A stretch of DNA of 5,879 nucleotides from an uncultured Lachnospiraceae bacterium (GTDB lineage: Bacteria; Bacillota; Clostridia; Lachnospirales; Lachnospiraceae), in contig CAJUSQ010000155.1 of the NCBI GenBank assembly GCA_910588885.1, forward strand, positions 1-5,879. Direction: 5' to 3'. Under the pieces are notes generated by a model. That model was not told the DNA's origin. It did not search any database and saw nothing but the letters and a program-made list of their open reading frames with translations. Made by a program: the position numbers and the translations under genes. Below are positions 1-5,879 of the stretch, piece by piece (position 1 is the stretch's first letter; every line of letters begins with the position of its first letter).

Positions 1-56
1 TTTCCACCAAGGGGCCCCGGCTCACGGCCGATATTTCGCTCGCCGGGCGCAACGGA
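1..56. other. GC-rich leader before metY, possible assembly edge or foreign junction
   Basis: About two thirds of these 56 bases are G or C (38 of 56 by hand count), visibly richer than the genes that follow. The metY reading frame has no stop codon here and stays open to the window edge, but contains no ATG, GTG or TTG in frame. No purine-rich ribosome binding site lies at the normal distance before the ATG at 57; the preceding bases are gccgggcgcaacgga. It may be a true upstream sequence, the edge of a contig with a chimeric end, or part of a longer frame. I recognise no feature in it. Confidence 0.4.
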
Positions 57-1340
57 ATGAGCGAAGAATACAAGATAGAGACAAGGTGCATCCAATCAGG
101 CTGGCATCCTGCGAAAGGGGAACCGCGTGTATTGCCGATTTATCAGAGCACCACATTTAAATATGATAACAGTGACCAAATGGGACGTTGGTTTGATTTG
201 GAAGACAGCGGATATTTTTATACCAGGCTGCAGAATCCCACCAACGACGCGGTAGCGGAGAAGATTACGGAATTAGAGGGCGGCGTGGCAGGTATGCTGA
301 CCTCTTCGGGGCAGGCCGCCAACTACTATGCCATTTTCAATATTTGTGAAACGGGGGATCATTTTGTATGCTCCTCCACCATATACGGCGGTACCTTTAA
401 CCTGTTTGCCGTTACCATGAAGAAGATGGGAATTGACTGTACCTTTGTAGACCCGGATGCTTCGGAAGAGGAGATCGGGCAGGCATTCCGGCCCAATACG
501 AAGGCGCTGTTTGCGGAAACCATTGCCAATCCGGCCCTGGTGGTGGCGGATATTGAGAAATTTGCAAGGGTGGCCCACAAAAACGGGGTTCCCCTGATTA
601 TGGATAATACGTTCCCGACCCCCATCAACTGCCGTCCGTTTGAATGGGGTGCGGATATCGTGACCCATTCCACCACGAAATATATGGACGGCCACGCCAT
701 GTGCGTCGGCGGGTGCATCGTGGACAGCGGGAAGTTTGACTGGATGCGGTACGGCGATAAATATCCGGGCCTGACCCGTCCGGACCCCTCCTATCACGGG
801 ATCGTGTATGCCGAGAAGTTCGGCAAGGGCGCCTATATCACCAAAGCTACCGTCCAGATGATGCGGGATTTGGGTTCTATCCAGTCTCCCCAGAATGCAT
901 TTCTGCTGAATGTGGGATTGGAAACCCTGCATCTGCGGGTACCAAGGCATTGCGAGAATGCTTTGAAAACAGCGGAATTTTTACGGAATCATGAAAAAGT
1001 GGCCTGGGTCAGCTATGCCGGCCTGAAAGGGGATCGATATTATGACCTGGCGCAGAAATACATGCCGAAGGGTACCTGCGGCGTGATTGCGTTCGGGTTA
1101 AAGGGCGGCCGCCAGGTTTCGGTGGACTTTATGGATAAGCTGAAAATGATTGCCATCGTGACCCATGTGGCAGATGCAAGAACATGTGTTCTGCACCCCG
1201 CCAGCCATACCCACCGCCAGTTAAGCGACGAACAGCTGAAAGAAGCCGGAGTAGCGCCGGATCTGATTCGCCTGTCTGTTGGAATCGAGCATGTGGATGA
1301 TATTATCAAGGATTTAGAACAAGCGTTAGCGCTAGTATAA
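57..1340 (+). CDS. metY: O-acetylhomoserine sulfhydrylase (aminocarboxypropyltransferase)
   Basis: Cytosolic PLP enzyme of the Cys/Met metabolism family. It makes homocysteine from O-acetyl-L-homoserine and sulfide, the direct-sulfhydrylation route to methionine. The 427 residues are full length for this class, which is longer than cystathionine gamma-synthases. Visible motifs in order: VLPIYQSTTFKYD (about 26-37), YTRLQNPTND (55-64; Tyr55 and Arg57 are expected to hold the cofactor phosphate of the neighbouring subunit), SSGQAAN (83-89, phosphate loop), Tyr110 (ring stacking), MDNTF (182-186; Asp183 to the pyridine nitrogen), STTKYMDGH (205-213; Lys208 is the Schiff-base lysine) and RLSVGIEHVDD (405-415; Arg405 binds the substrate carboxylate). 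The ATG at 57 gives the N-terminus expected for the family (MSEEYKIETRCIQSG), yet has no clear RBS, so the true upstream context is uncertain. glgA follows after 19 bp. Family assignment is firm; preference for O-acetyl- over O-succinylhomoserine is inferred from length and motif style. Confidence 0.93.
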   Translation: MSEEYKIETRCIQSGWHPAKGEPRVLPIYQSTTFKYDNSDQMGRWFDLEDSGYFYTRLQNPTNDAVAEKITELEGGVAGMLTSSGQAANYYAIFNICETGDHFVCSSTIYGGTFNLFAVTMKKMGIDCTFVDPDASEEEIGQAFRPNTKALFAETIANPALVVADIEKFARVAHKNGVPLIMDNTFPTPINCRPFEWGADIVTHSTTKYMDGHAMCVGGCIVDSGKFDWMRYGDKYPGLTRPDPSYHGIVYAEKFGKGAYITKATVQMMRDLGSIQSPQNAFLLNVGLETLHLRVPRHCENALKTAEFLRNHEKVAWVSYAGLKGDRYYDLAQKYMPKGTCGVIAFGLKGGRQVSVDFMDKLKMIAIVTHVADARTCVLHPASHTHRQLSDEQLKEAGVAPDLIRLSVGIEHVDDIIKDLEQALALV

Positions 1341-1359
1341 TCATAAGGGGGAAACCGAC

Positions 1360-2808
1360 ATGAGAAATATTTTATTTGCCGCATCAGAATGCGTACCGTT
1401 TATTAAAACAGGAGGATTGGCAGACGTTTGCGGTGCGCTGCCCAAGGAGTTTAACAAGGAAGAGTGGGACGTAAGGGTGGTACTGCCCAATTACAGCTGC
1501 ATTCCGGAAAAATGGCGGAACCAGTTTGAATATGTGACCCATTTTTATATGGGTGCAGGGCCTTACATTATCGATAAGTACGTAGGTGTTTTACAGTACA
1601 AATACCAGGGGATTACCTATTATTTTATTGATAACCAGGAATACTTCAATTCCTTCCTGCCCTACGGCAACATCCGGGAGGATATTGAGAAATTCATTTT
1701 CTTTGACAAGGCAGTCCTTTCCATGCTGCCCCTGATTAATTTCCGCCCGGACCTGATCCATTGCCACGACTGGCAGACCGGTTTTATCCCGGTATACTTA
1801 AAGACTGAGTTTGCAGGCTCCGATTTCTTCCGGGGAATCAAGTCCGTTATGACGATCCATAACCTGAAGTTCCAGGGAGTTTGGGACGTGAAGACGATCC
1901 AGGGCTTAAGCGGCCTTCCGGCCAGCCTGTTTGCACCGGATAAGCTGGAGTTCAACAAGGGCGCCAATATGCTGAAGGGCGGACTGGTTTATTCCGACTA
2001 TATTACCACGGTCAGCGAAACCTATGCCAATGAGATCCAGTCCGAATATTACGGGGAAGGCTTAAACGGCCTGATGTATGCAAGACGGCTGGATATGCAG
2101 GGAATCGTAAACGGCATTGATTACAACGAATACAACCCGGCGACCGACGGCAGGATCTATGCCAACTATGACCTGGAATCCTTCCGCAAGAAAAAGGTAA
2201 AGAACAAGCTGGGCCTGCAGGAGGAACTGGGCCTGGAGGTGGATAAGAAGCGGTACATGATCGGCCTGATTTCCCGTCTGACCGACCAGAAGGGCCTGGA
2301 TCTGGTGGAATGTGTGATGGAGCAGATCGTAGACGAATTCACCCAGCTGGTAGTAATCGGAACCGGAGAAAACAAGTACGAGAACCTGTTCCGCCACTAT
2401 GCCTGGAAATACCCCAACCGGGTATCTGCGAATATTTGCTATTCCGAAGATCTGGCTCACAAGCTGTATGCGGCGGCAGATGCGTTCCTGATGCCTTCCC
2501 GGTTTGAGCCCTGCGGCCTGACCCAGATGATTTCCTTCCGTTACGGCACGGTTCCGATCGTAAGGGAAACCGGAGGACTGAAGGATACGGTGCGTCCCTT
2601 TAACGAGTATGAGAATACCGGAGACGGCTTCTCCTTTACCAATTACAATGCCCATGAGATGCTTGGAACCATCAACTATTCCAAGAAGGTATTCTTTGAG
2701 CAGAAGAAGAGCTGGAACATGATGGTGGAGCGGGGCATGGCAAATGATTATTCCTGGCATGTTTCTACCGGAAAATACGAGGGCTTATACCGTTACCTGT
2801 TAGGGTAA
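1360..2808 (+). CDS. glgA: Glycogen synthase (ADP-glucose, GT5 family)
   Basis: Transfers glucose from ADP-glucose to the non-reducing end of an alpha-1,4-glucan in the cytosol (glycogen storage). At 482 residues it is the normal length for bacterial GlgA, with both Rossmann-type halves of a GT-B fold. Visible motifs: KTGGLADVCGALP (16-28; Lys16 matches the ADP-glucose-binding KTGGL lysine), HCHDWQTGFIP (134-144), MTIHNLKFQG (164-173; His167 is the usual active-site histidine), VNGIDYNEYNP (250-260), ISRLTDQKGLDL (304-315; Arg306 and Lys311 are the donor-phosphate pair) and PSRFEPCGLTQM (379-390; Glu383 is the conserved catalytic-site glutamate). The start is supported by AAGGGGG at 1345-1351, 8 nt before ATG, and by the classic N-terminus MRNILFAASE. 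None of glgB, glgC, glgD or glgP is in the window, so glgA here is detached from a usual glg cluster. It lies 19 bp after metY and 16 bp before a GGDEF gene, which fits co-transcription. Confidence 0.95.
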   Translation: MRNILFAASECVPFIKTGGLADVCGALPKEFNKEEWDVRVVLPNYSCIPEKWRNQFEYVTHFYMGAGPYIIDKYVGVLQYKYQGITYYFIDNQEYFNSFLPYGNIREDIEKFIFFDKAVLSMLPLINFRPDLIHCHDWQTGFIPVYLKTEFAGSDFFRGIKSVMTIHNLKFQGVWDVKTIQGLSGLPASLFAPDKLEFNKGANMLKGGLVYSDYITTVSETYANEIQSEYYGEGLNGLMYARRLDMQGIVNGIDYNEYNPATDGRIYANYDLESFRKKKVKNKLGLQEELGLEVDKKRYMIGLISRLTDQKGLDLVECVMEQIVDEFTQLVVIGTGENKYENLFRHYAWKYPNRVSANICYSEDLAHKLYAAADAFLMPSRFEPCGLTQMISFRYGTVPIVRETGGLKDTVRPFNEYENTGDGFSFTNYNAHEMLGTINYSKKVFFEQKKSWNMMVERGMANDYSWHVSTGKYEGLYRYLLG

Positions 2809-2824
2809 GGCATATGGACTGACG

Positions 2825-4741
2825 ATGCGGACACTGAAAAAAATTATCAGCCGGTATATGGGAAAAGTTACCTGCGTCTTAGTGGCGGTGGTTCTGATCG
2901 TGCTCGTCTGCGTTCAGATTGTCAACACGAGAAGGCAGGCTTATGAAAATACGGTCGGGGTTTTTGGACAGATCCAGCAGCTTCTGAAGCAAAATCAGAA
3001 GGAGCTGAACCAGGTGATGATCCAATACCGGGGAACTTGTCTGCATAATGCACAGGCCGTTGCCTATATGATTCAGAATGATCCTTCCATATTAGAGAAT
3101 ATTGATAGGCTGAAAAAAATCGCGGAATTTATGGAAGTAGATGAAATTCATATTTTTGATAAGACAGGATGTATTTTTTTCGGGACACATCCGGAATATT
3201 ATAATTATACCTTTGACTCCGGCGAACAGATGCGCTTTTTTAAGCCGATGTTGGAGGACTATTCCCTGAAAATGGTGCAGGAAGTCATGCCGAATACGGC
3301 GGAAGCCAAGCCGATGCAGTATACGGCTGTATGGAGTGAGAATCAGGAATTTATTGTCCAGATTGGTATGAAAGCGGTCAATGTAATGAAGGCCCGGGAA
3401 AAAAACGAGCTGTCTTATCTCTTTTCCATACTCTGGGTCAATTTGGGTTCGGGATACTACGCCGTGGATGCCAAAAGCGGGGAGATTGTGGGCGCTACCA
3501 ATATCATTCACGTTGGGAAGACGTTGTCGGATATGGGCCTTACCCTGTCCTCCCTGGAGGAGTTTGAAAACGGGCGGGACGCGGTCATTAACGGGCGGAA
3601 TGCTTATTGCGTTTTTAAACGGCTGGATACGAATTATATCGGACGAGTCATTTATCATCAGGAACTGTATCAGCGGATTCCGGGGAATACGGTATGGTTA
3701 GGGCTGTGTTTGATTATGATTGCCTGGTTTCTGTCCCATGCCGTTACCCGATATATGGACCGGTATGTGGTGGGCGGCATTTACCAGGTAAATGAGAAGC
3801 TGCACCGCATTACGGAAGGGAATCTGGATGAAATGGTCGAGATTCATAGCAGTGCGGAATTTTCGGATTTGAGTAATTATATTAACCGCATGAAGAAAAG
3901 CCTTCTGGACAGCAACCGGAAGATGTCTTATGTCCTGCGGAAGACAAATATGTATATCGGTGTATACGAATACAATGAGCATATGAAAAGAGTCCGTTTT
4001 ACCGAGTATGTTCCCATTATCCTGTCCCTAAGTAAAGCGGAAACAGACCGTCTTTCTTCCGATTTGCAGGAATTTCAGAAGTTTATCGGTATGCTCCATG
4101 AGCATCCGGTTTCGGAGGAGCCGGGGGTATTCCGGCGAAAGGAGAAATATATTAAGCTGGAGGAGATTCGGGAACGCAGCGAGGTCTGCGGGGTCGTCAT
4201 AGATGTTACCGAGGAGATTACAAAGCGAAAGAAAATAGAAACGGAGCGGGATCTTGATCACCTGACGGGACTGTACAACCGAAGAGGGCTGGAGCTGAAG
4301 CTTTCCGGACTGTTTCAGCAACCGGAATCCCTTGGGAAAAGCGCTTTTGTGATGATGGATGCGGATAACCTGAAAATGATCAATGACACCTATGGACATG
4401 AAATGGGCGATGTTTATCTAAAGAAAATTTCGGAGCTTGTCTTGGGCCTTCAGATGGATAATTCCGTGTTTGCCCGGCTGGGAGGGGATGAATTTGTCCT
4501 GTTTTTATATCGTTACGAATCAGAGGAAGCATTGCTGGAAACAATTTATGCCTTGGACCGTGTGCAGGAGGACTGCTTTGTGGAATTGAAGGATGGAATT
4601 GATGTTCCGCTGCGGTTTTCCTGGGGATACTGCCTGACCAGGGAGTATACGGATTATCAGAAGCTGTTAAAGGAAGCGGATGAAAAAATGTATGAAAACA
4701 AGCGGAAACGGAAAGAGAAACAGCAGTCAGCGAGGATCTAA
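2825..4741 (+). CDS. Membrane-bound diguanylate cyclase with extracytoplasmic sensor, HAMP and PAS-like region
   Basis: Predicted to make cyclic di-GMP from two GTP in response to an external signal. Order along 638 residues: basic N-terminus (RTLKKIISRYMGK), membrane helix about 15-33, extracytoplasmic region about 34-287 of a size and position typical of Cache sensors (fold not verified), second helix about 288-306, HAMP-like linker about 307-360 (ending in EFSDLSNYINRMKKSL), a PAS-like segment about 370-470 ending in VCGVVIDVTEEITKRKK, then the GGDEF domain about 475-630. That domain has DHLTGLYNRRG (478-488), MDADNLKMINDTYGHEMGD (511-529; Asp512 metal-binding, Asn520/Asp521 near the guanine), an intact GGDEF signature at 553-557, and the closing ADEKMYENK (618-626). 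The inhibitory I-site RxxD, expected at 544-547, reads MDNS and is missing. No EAL or HD-GYP domain is fused. Gap to glgA is 16 bp. The SD is weak (TAGGGTAAGG overlaps the glgA stop, 14 nt away), so translation may be coupled to glgA. The only in-frame ATG just upstream, at 2813, meets a stop two codons later. Catalytic class is sure; ligand unknown. Confidence 0.92.
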   Translation: MRTLKKIISRYMGKVTCVLVAVVLIVLVCVQIVNTRRQAYENTVGVFGQIQQLLKQNQKELNQVMIQYRGTCLHNAQAVAYMIQNDPSILENIDRLKKIAEFMEVDEIHIFDKTGCIFFGTHPEYYNYTFDSGEQMRFFKPMLEDYSLKMVQEVMPNTAEAKPMQYTAVWSENQEFIVQIGMKAVNVMKAREKNELSYLFSILWVNLGSGYYAVDAKSGEIVGATNIIHVGKTLSDMGLTLSSLEEFENGRDAVINGRNAYCVFKRLDTNYIGRVIYHQELYQRIPGNTVWLGLCLIMIAWFLSHAVTRYMDRYVVGGIYQVNEKLHRITEGNLDEMVEIHSSAEFSDLSNYINRMKKSLLDSNRKMSYVLRKTNMYIGVYEYNEHMKRVRFTEYVPIILSLSKAETDRLSSDLQEFQKFIGMLHEHPVSEEPGVFRRKEKYIKLEEIRERSEVCGVVIDVTEEITKRKKIETERDLDHLTGLYNRRGLELKLSGLFQQPESLGKSAFVMMDADNLKMINDTYGHEMGDVYLKKISELVLGLQMDNSVFARLGGDEFVLFLYRYESEEALLETIYALDRVQEDCFVELKDGIDVPLRFSWGYCLTREYTDYQKLLKEADEKMYENKRKRKEKQQSARI

Positions 4742-4785
4742 GCCTTTTGGGAGAGAAACTTCTTACCGGCAAAAAGGCGGTTTTT
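4742..4785 (+). terminator. Probable weak terminator of the GGDEF gene
   Basis: Directly after the GGDEF stop codon, GCCTTTT (4742-4748) can pair with AAAAGGC (4772-4778); adding G4749 with C4770 leaves one bulged A. The loop is about 20 nt and a run of five T follows at 4781-4785. The stem is A/T-rich and the loop long, so termination is probably incomplete. A much stronger hairpin lies 25 bp further on. Confidence 0.5.
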
Positions 4786-4809
4786 GAAATAAGATACGTA
4801 TATTCAATG

Positions 4810-4864
4810 AAAAGCCGAGGATTGTTAACTTATTAAAAAATAGGTTGACAATCCTCGGCTTTTT
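4810..4864 (+). terminator. Strong, nearly symmetrical hairpin terminator overlapping the bioY operator/promoter
   Basis: The arms at 4810-4829 and 4844-4863 pair over 20 positions. The one DNA mismatch, T4826 against G4847, becomes a U-G pair in RNA. The loop is 14 nt (4830-4843) and AT-rich. The G/C-rich core is GCCGAGG with CCTCGGC, followed by TTTTT at 4860-4864. AAAA at 4810-4813 mirrors the T tract, so it could also stop transcription from the opposite strand. It lies upstream of the predicted bioY start site, so its likely job is to block read-through from the metY-glgA-GGDEF transcript into bioY. Confidence 0.8.
4822..4851 (+). promoter_or_regulatory. BirA (biotin repressor) operator 1, upstream copy
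   Basis: TTGTTAAC (4822-4829), 14 bp spacer, GTTGACAA (4844-4851): an inverted repeat matching the Firmicute BirA operator pattern TTGTTAAC-N14-16-GTTAACAA at 15 of 16 half-site positions. It forms the upper part of the hairpin at 4810-4864, and its right half contains the proposed -35 hexamer TTGACA (4845-4850). Biotinyl-AMP-loaded BirA bound here would cover the -35 region of bioY. The assignment rests on the pattern plus the identity of the downstream gene. Confidence 0.77.
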
Positions 4865-4873
4865 CGATAAACT
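4845..4873 (+). promoter_or_regulatory. Candidate sigma-A promoter for bioY
   Basis: TTGACA at 4845-4850 is a perfect -35 hexamer. After exactly 17 bp comes TAAACT (4868-4873), which matches TATAAT at 4 of 6 positions. This places the transcription start near 4880, between the two BirA operators and about 50 nt before the bioY ATG. The -10 box is imperfect. A second -10-like AATAAT at 4894-4899 has no good -35 partner. Confidence 0.55.
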
Positions 4874-4884
4874 GGAAGAAAGAA

Positions 4885-4915
4885 ATGTAAACCAATAATA
4901 AAAATAAGTTAACAA
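4885..4915 (+). promoter_or_regulatory. BirA (biotin repressor) operator 2, beside the bioY RBS
   Basis: ATGTAAAC (4885-4892), 15 bp AT-rich spacer, GTTAACAA (4908-4915). The right half is a perfect BirA half-site. The left half, read as ATGTAAACC, resembles the TTGTAAACC type known from the E. coli bio operator. It begins a few bases after the predicted start site and ends two bases before AGGAGGG at 4917-4923. Bound BirA would occupy the initially transcribed region, a normal position for repression. Confidence 0.75.
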
Positions 4916-4930
4916 TAGGAGGGATTCTGA

Positions 4931-5494
4931 ATGAAGAAACTAAAAACGGCTGATTTGGTAATCATAGCATTGAGTGCAGCGATTTTGTGTATTCTTGCGC
5001 CGGTTTCCATTCCCCTGGGCTTTACACCGATTCCGTTGACTTTGGGACTGTTTGCTGTTATTTTGGCCGGAATTCTTTTGGGCAGCGTAAGGGGGACGAT
5101 TTGTGTGCTGGTCTACATCCTGCTGGGAGCGGTGGGGCTTCCGGTTTTTTCCGGTTATACCGGTGGGATTCCCAAGATTGCAGGTCCTACCGGCGGGTAT
5201 TTGTGGGGCTACTTGCTGCTGGCCTTTCTCGCCGGGTTTTTTACGGAACGTTTTAAAGGAGCATGGTATATGTGCCTGGCGGGGGCAATTTTGGGAACGG
5301 TGGTTTGCTATGCTTTTGGAACCGTGTGGCTTGGGATTCAGCTTTCCATGGGGCCGATGGAAGCTTTATGGGCCGGCGTGATCCCGTTTCTGCCTTTTGA
5401 TTTTCTGAAAATCATCCTGGCTGTAGCAGTCTGCTGCCCGGTCAGAGCCGCTTTGCTCCGGCAGAATTTGCTTGTCTGGGAAAAACGGGGATGA
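4931..5494 (+). CDS. bioY: BioY biotin-uptake membrane protein (ECF transporter S component)
   Basis: Integral membrane protein that binds external biotin and moves it into the cell, usually with an energy-coupling module (EcfA, EcfA', EcfT) encoded elsewhere; none is in this window. At 187 residues it is the usual BioY length, with about six hydrophobic helices (roughly 8-28, 33-51, 55-72, 88-106, 112-136 and 145-170). Family marks: the early P-rich turn with FTPIPLTLGLF (31-41), LLGAVGLPVFSGYTGG (64-79), GPTGGYLWGY (85-94) and VIPFLPFDFLKIILA (150-164), whose Asp157 and Lys160 match the conserved D..K of this helix; Phe156 stands where I recall most BioY having Gly. The start is fixed by AGGAGGG at 4917-4923, 7 nt before ATG. 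Two BirA-type operators in front independently support a biotin role. No bioA, bioB, bioD or bioF follows, so this is a stand-alone uptake gene closed by a terminator. Confidence 0.94.
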   Translation: MKKLKTADLVIIALSAAILCILAPVSIPLGFTPIPLTLGLFAVILAGILLGSVRGTICVLVYILLGAVGLPVFSGYTGGIPKIAGPTGGYLWGYLLLAFLAGFFTERFKGAWYMCLAGAILGTVVCYAFGTVWLGIQLSMGPMEALWAGVIPFLPFDFLKIILAVAVCCPVRAALLRQNLLVWEKRG

Positions 5495-5534
5495 AATAAG
5501 AAAAAACGCATATACTAACCGTACCTATGAATCG

Positions 5535-5573
5535 GAAAGAGAAGAATCCTGCCGGAGGGGTTCTTTTCTTTTG
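5535..5573 (+). terminator. Hairpin terminator after bioY, inside the tepA leader
   Basis: Arms 5535-5550 and 5557-5572 pair along 16 positions (four of them G-U) around the 6-nt loop GCCGGA. The descending arm is T-rich (ttcttttctttt), giving a U-rich 3' side. It starts 41 bp after the bioY stop and ends 32 bp before the next ATG, leaving too little room for a separate promoter between hairpin and gene. Confidence 0.7.
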
Positions 5574-5588
5574 GAATGGGGTAGGAAC

Positions 5589-5597
5589 AGGAAAGGA
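5589..5597 (+). promoter_or_regulatory. RBS that decides the tepA start
   Basis: AGGAAAGGA ends 7 nt before the ATG at 5605. The frame also contains an upstream ATG at 5527, but that one has no RBS and would make the hairpin at 5535-5573 coding, so 5605 is preferred. Confidence 0.65.
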
Positions 5598-5604
5598 TAT
5601 TGCG

Positions 5605-5879
5605 ATGAACGAGAAAAATGCAAAAAACCAGAATCAGGAATTAAATCAGAAGGATCTGGAGCAGAAGGACAATGAAGAGATCAAAGATATGGGACAGATC
5701 ACCCTGGACAGCAGCCGCCAGAAGCATAAAATACACCTTCTGTCGATTATCGGGGAAATCGAGGGCCATGAATGTCTCTCCAACAACACCAAATCCACCA
5801 AATATGAGCATGTATTGCCGAAGCTGGCTTCCATTGAAGACGACAATGAGGTAGATGGCGTCCTGGTGCTTATTAATAC
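5605..5879 (+). CDS. tepA: TepA/YmfB-type ClpP-class protease, 5' part only
   Basis: Open frame from the ATG at 5605 running off the window end: 91 complete codons plus two bases, so the protein is cut by the window and not broken. Residues about 2-28 are a hydrophilic tail rich in Asn, Gln, Lys and Glu. The recognisable block then begins: KIHLLSIIGEIEGHE (42-56), TKSTKYEHVLPKLASIED (62-79) and VDGVLVLIN (83-91). This matches the start of the ClpP-like proteins of the Firmicute TepA/YmfB group, where a strand resembling VLVLLNT leads into the GGDV-type turn. The catalytic Ser and His lie beyond the edge, so activity cannot be judged. In Bacillus the gene sits near spoIIIE; an FtsK/SpoIIIE DNA translocase just downstream would be typical but is outside the view. 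The role in protein export suggested by the Bacillus name is not proven for clostridia. Confidence 0.82.
   Translation, partial: MNEKNAKNQNQELNQKDLEQKDNEEIKDMGQITLDSSRQKHKIHLLSIIGEIEGHECLSNNTKSTKYEHVLPKLASIEDDNEVDGVLVLIN

Noticed and set aside
273..950. 225-residue open frame on the minus strand inside metY
   Set aside because: It lies opposite a clear PLP enzyme, has no recognisable motif, and its composition is what antisense reading of the metY codons gives. The same applies to the shorter antisense frame at 359-718.
2062..2760. 232-residue minus-strand open frame inside glgA
   Set aside because: Shadow of the conserved glgA coding sequence; no family motif and no RBS seen.
3092..3658. 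Minus-strand open frame of 188 residues inside the GGDEF gene
   Set aside because: It covers the sensor-coding part of a continuous intact gene and looks like no known protein.
4810..4863. Inverted repeat as an insertion-sequence end or attachment site
   Set aside because: It has a T tract, a short loop and BirA half-sites, no transposase or integrase nearby, and no target-site duplication visible.
4742..4930. Riboswitch or small RNA upstream of bioY
   Set aside because: The paired structure is explained by terminator plus BirA operators; there is no multi-helix junction, and the main hairpin lies before the predicted start site, so it would not be in the bioY leader.
5527..5607. Upstream in-frame ATG that would lengthen TepA by 26 residues
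   Set aside because: No RBS before it, the extra residues would be encoded by the terminator hairpin, and the ATG at 5605 has a good RBS at 7 nt.
5472..5854. Small open frames overlapping the bioY end and tepA start on both strands (5472-5675, 5646-5846, 5672-5854)
   Set aside because: They conflict with the frame at 5605, whose residues 42-91 match the TepA family; the others have no recognisable content.

Overview
The window looks like chromosomal sequence from a mid-GC Firmicute, most likely a Clostridia / Lachnospiraceae-type anaerobe. The grounds are the style of the proteins (an O-acetylhomoserine sulfhydrylase of the clostridial type, a Clostridia-type GGDEF sensor, a TepA-type ClpP-class protease), strong AGGAGG-like ribosome binding sites, short intergenic gaps and Firmicute-type BirA operators. 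All five genes are on the + strand. I see no tRNA, rRNA, CRISPR array, insertion sequence or phage gene.

Layout: (1) 1-56, a GC-rich stretch with no recognisable ribosome binding site, abutting the first start codon. (2) 57-1340, metY, PLP-dependent homocysteine synthesis. (3) 1360-2808, glgA, ADP-glucose glycogen synthase, 19 bp after metY with its own good RBS. (4) 2825-4741, a membrane-anchored GGDEF diguanylate cyclase with an extracytoplasmic sensor region, HAMP and a PAS-like segment, 16 bp after glgA. These three genes could share one transcript; the first likely terminator follows the GGDEF gene. (5) 4742-4930, a dense regulatory region: a weak terminator, a long hairpin that also contains a BirA (biotin repressor) operator and a -35 hexamer, then a second BirA operator beside the RBS. 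(6) 4931-5494, bioY, the biotin-uptake S component. (7) 5495-5604, a gap with a strong hairpin terminator. (8) 5605 to the edge, the first 91 codons of a TepA/YmfB-type ClpP-class protease, cut by the window end.

The metabolic picture is sulfur assimilation into methionine, glycogen storage, a surface-sensing c-di-GMP input placed directly behind the glycogen synthase gene, and biotin scavenging under BirA control with no biotin synthesis genes in view. No wholly new system is evident. The most interesting signal is the bioY control region: one 54-bp element appears to serve as upstream terminator, repressor operator and -35 box, and the single base that breaks operator symmetry is the one that completes the -35 hexamer while still allowing a G-U pair in the RNA hairpin.
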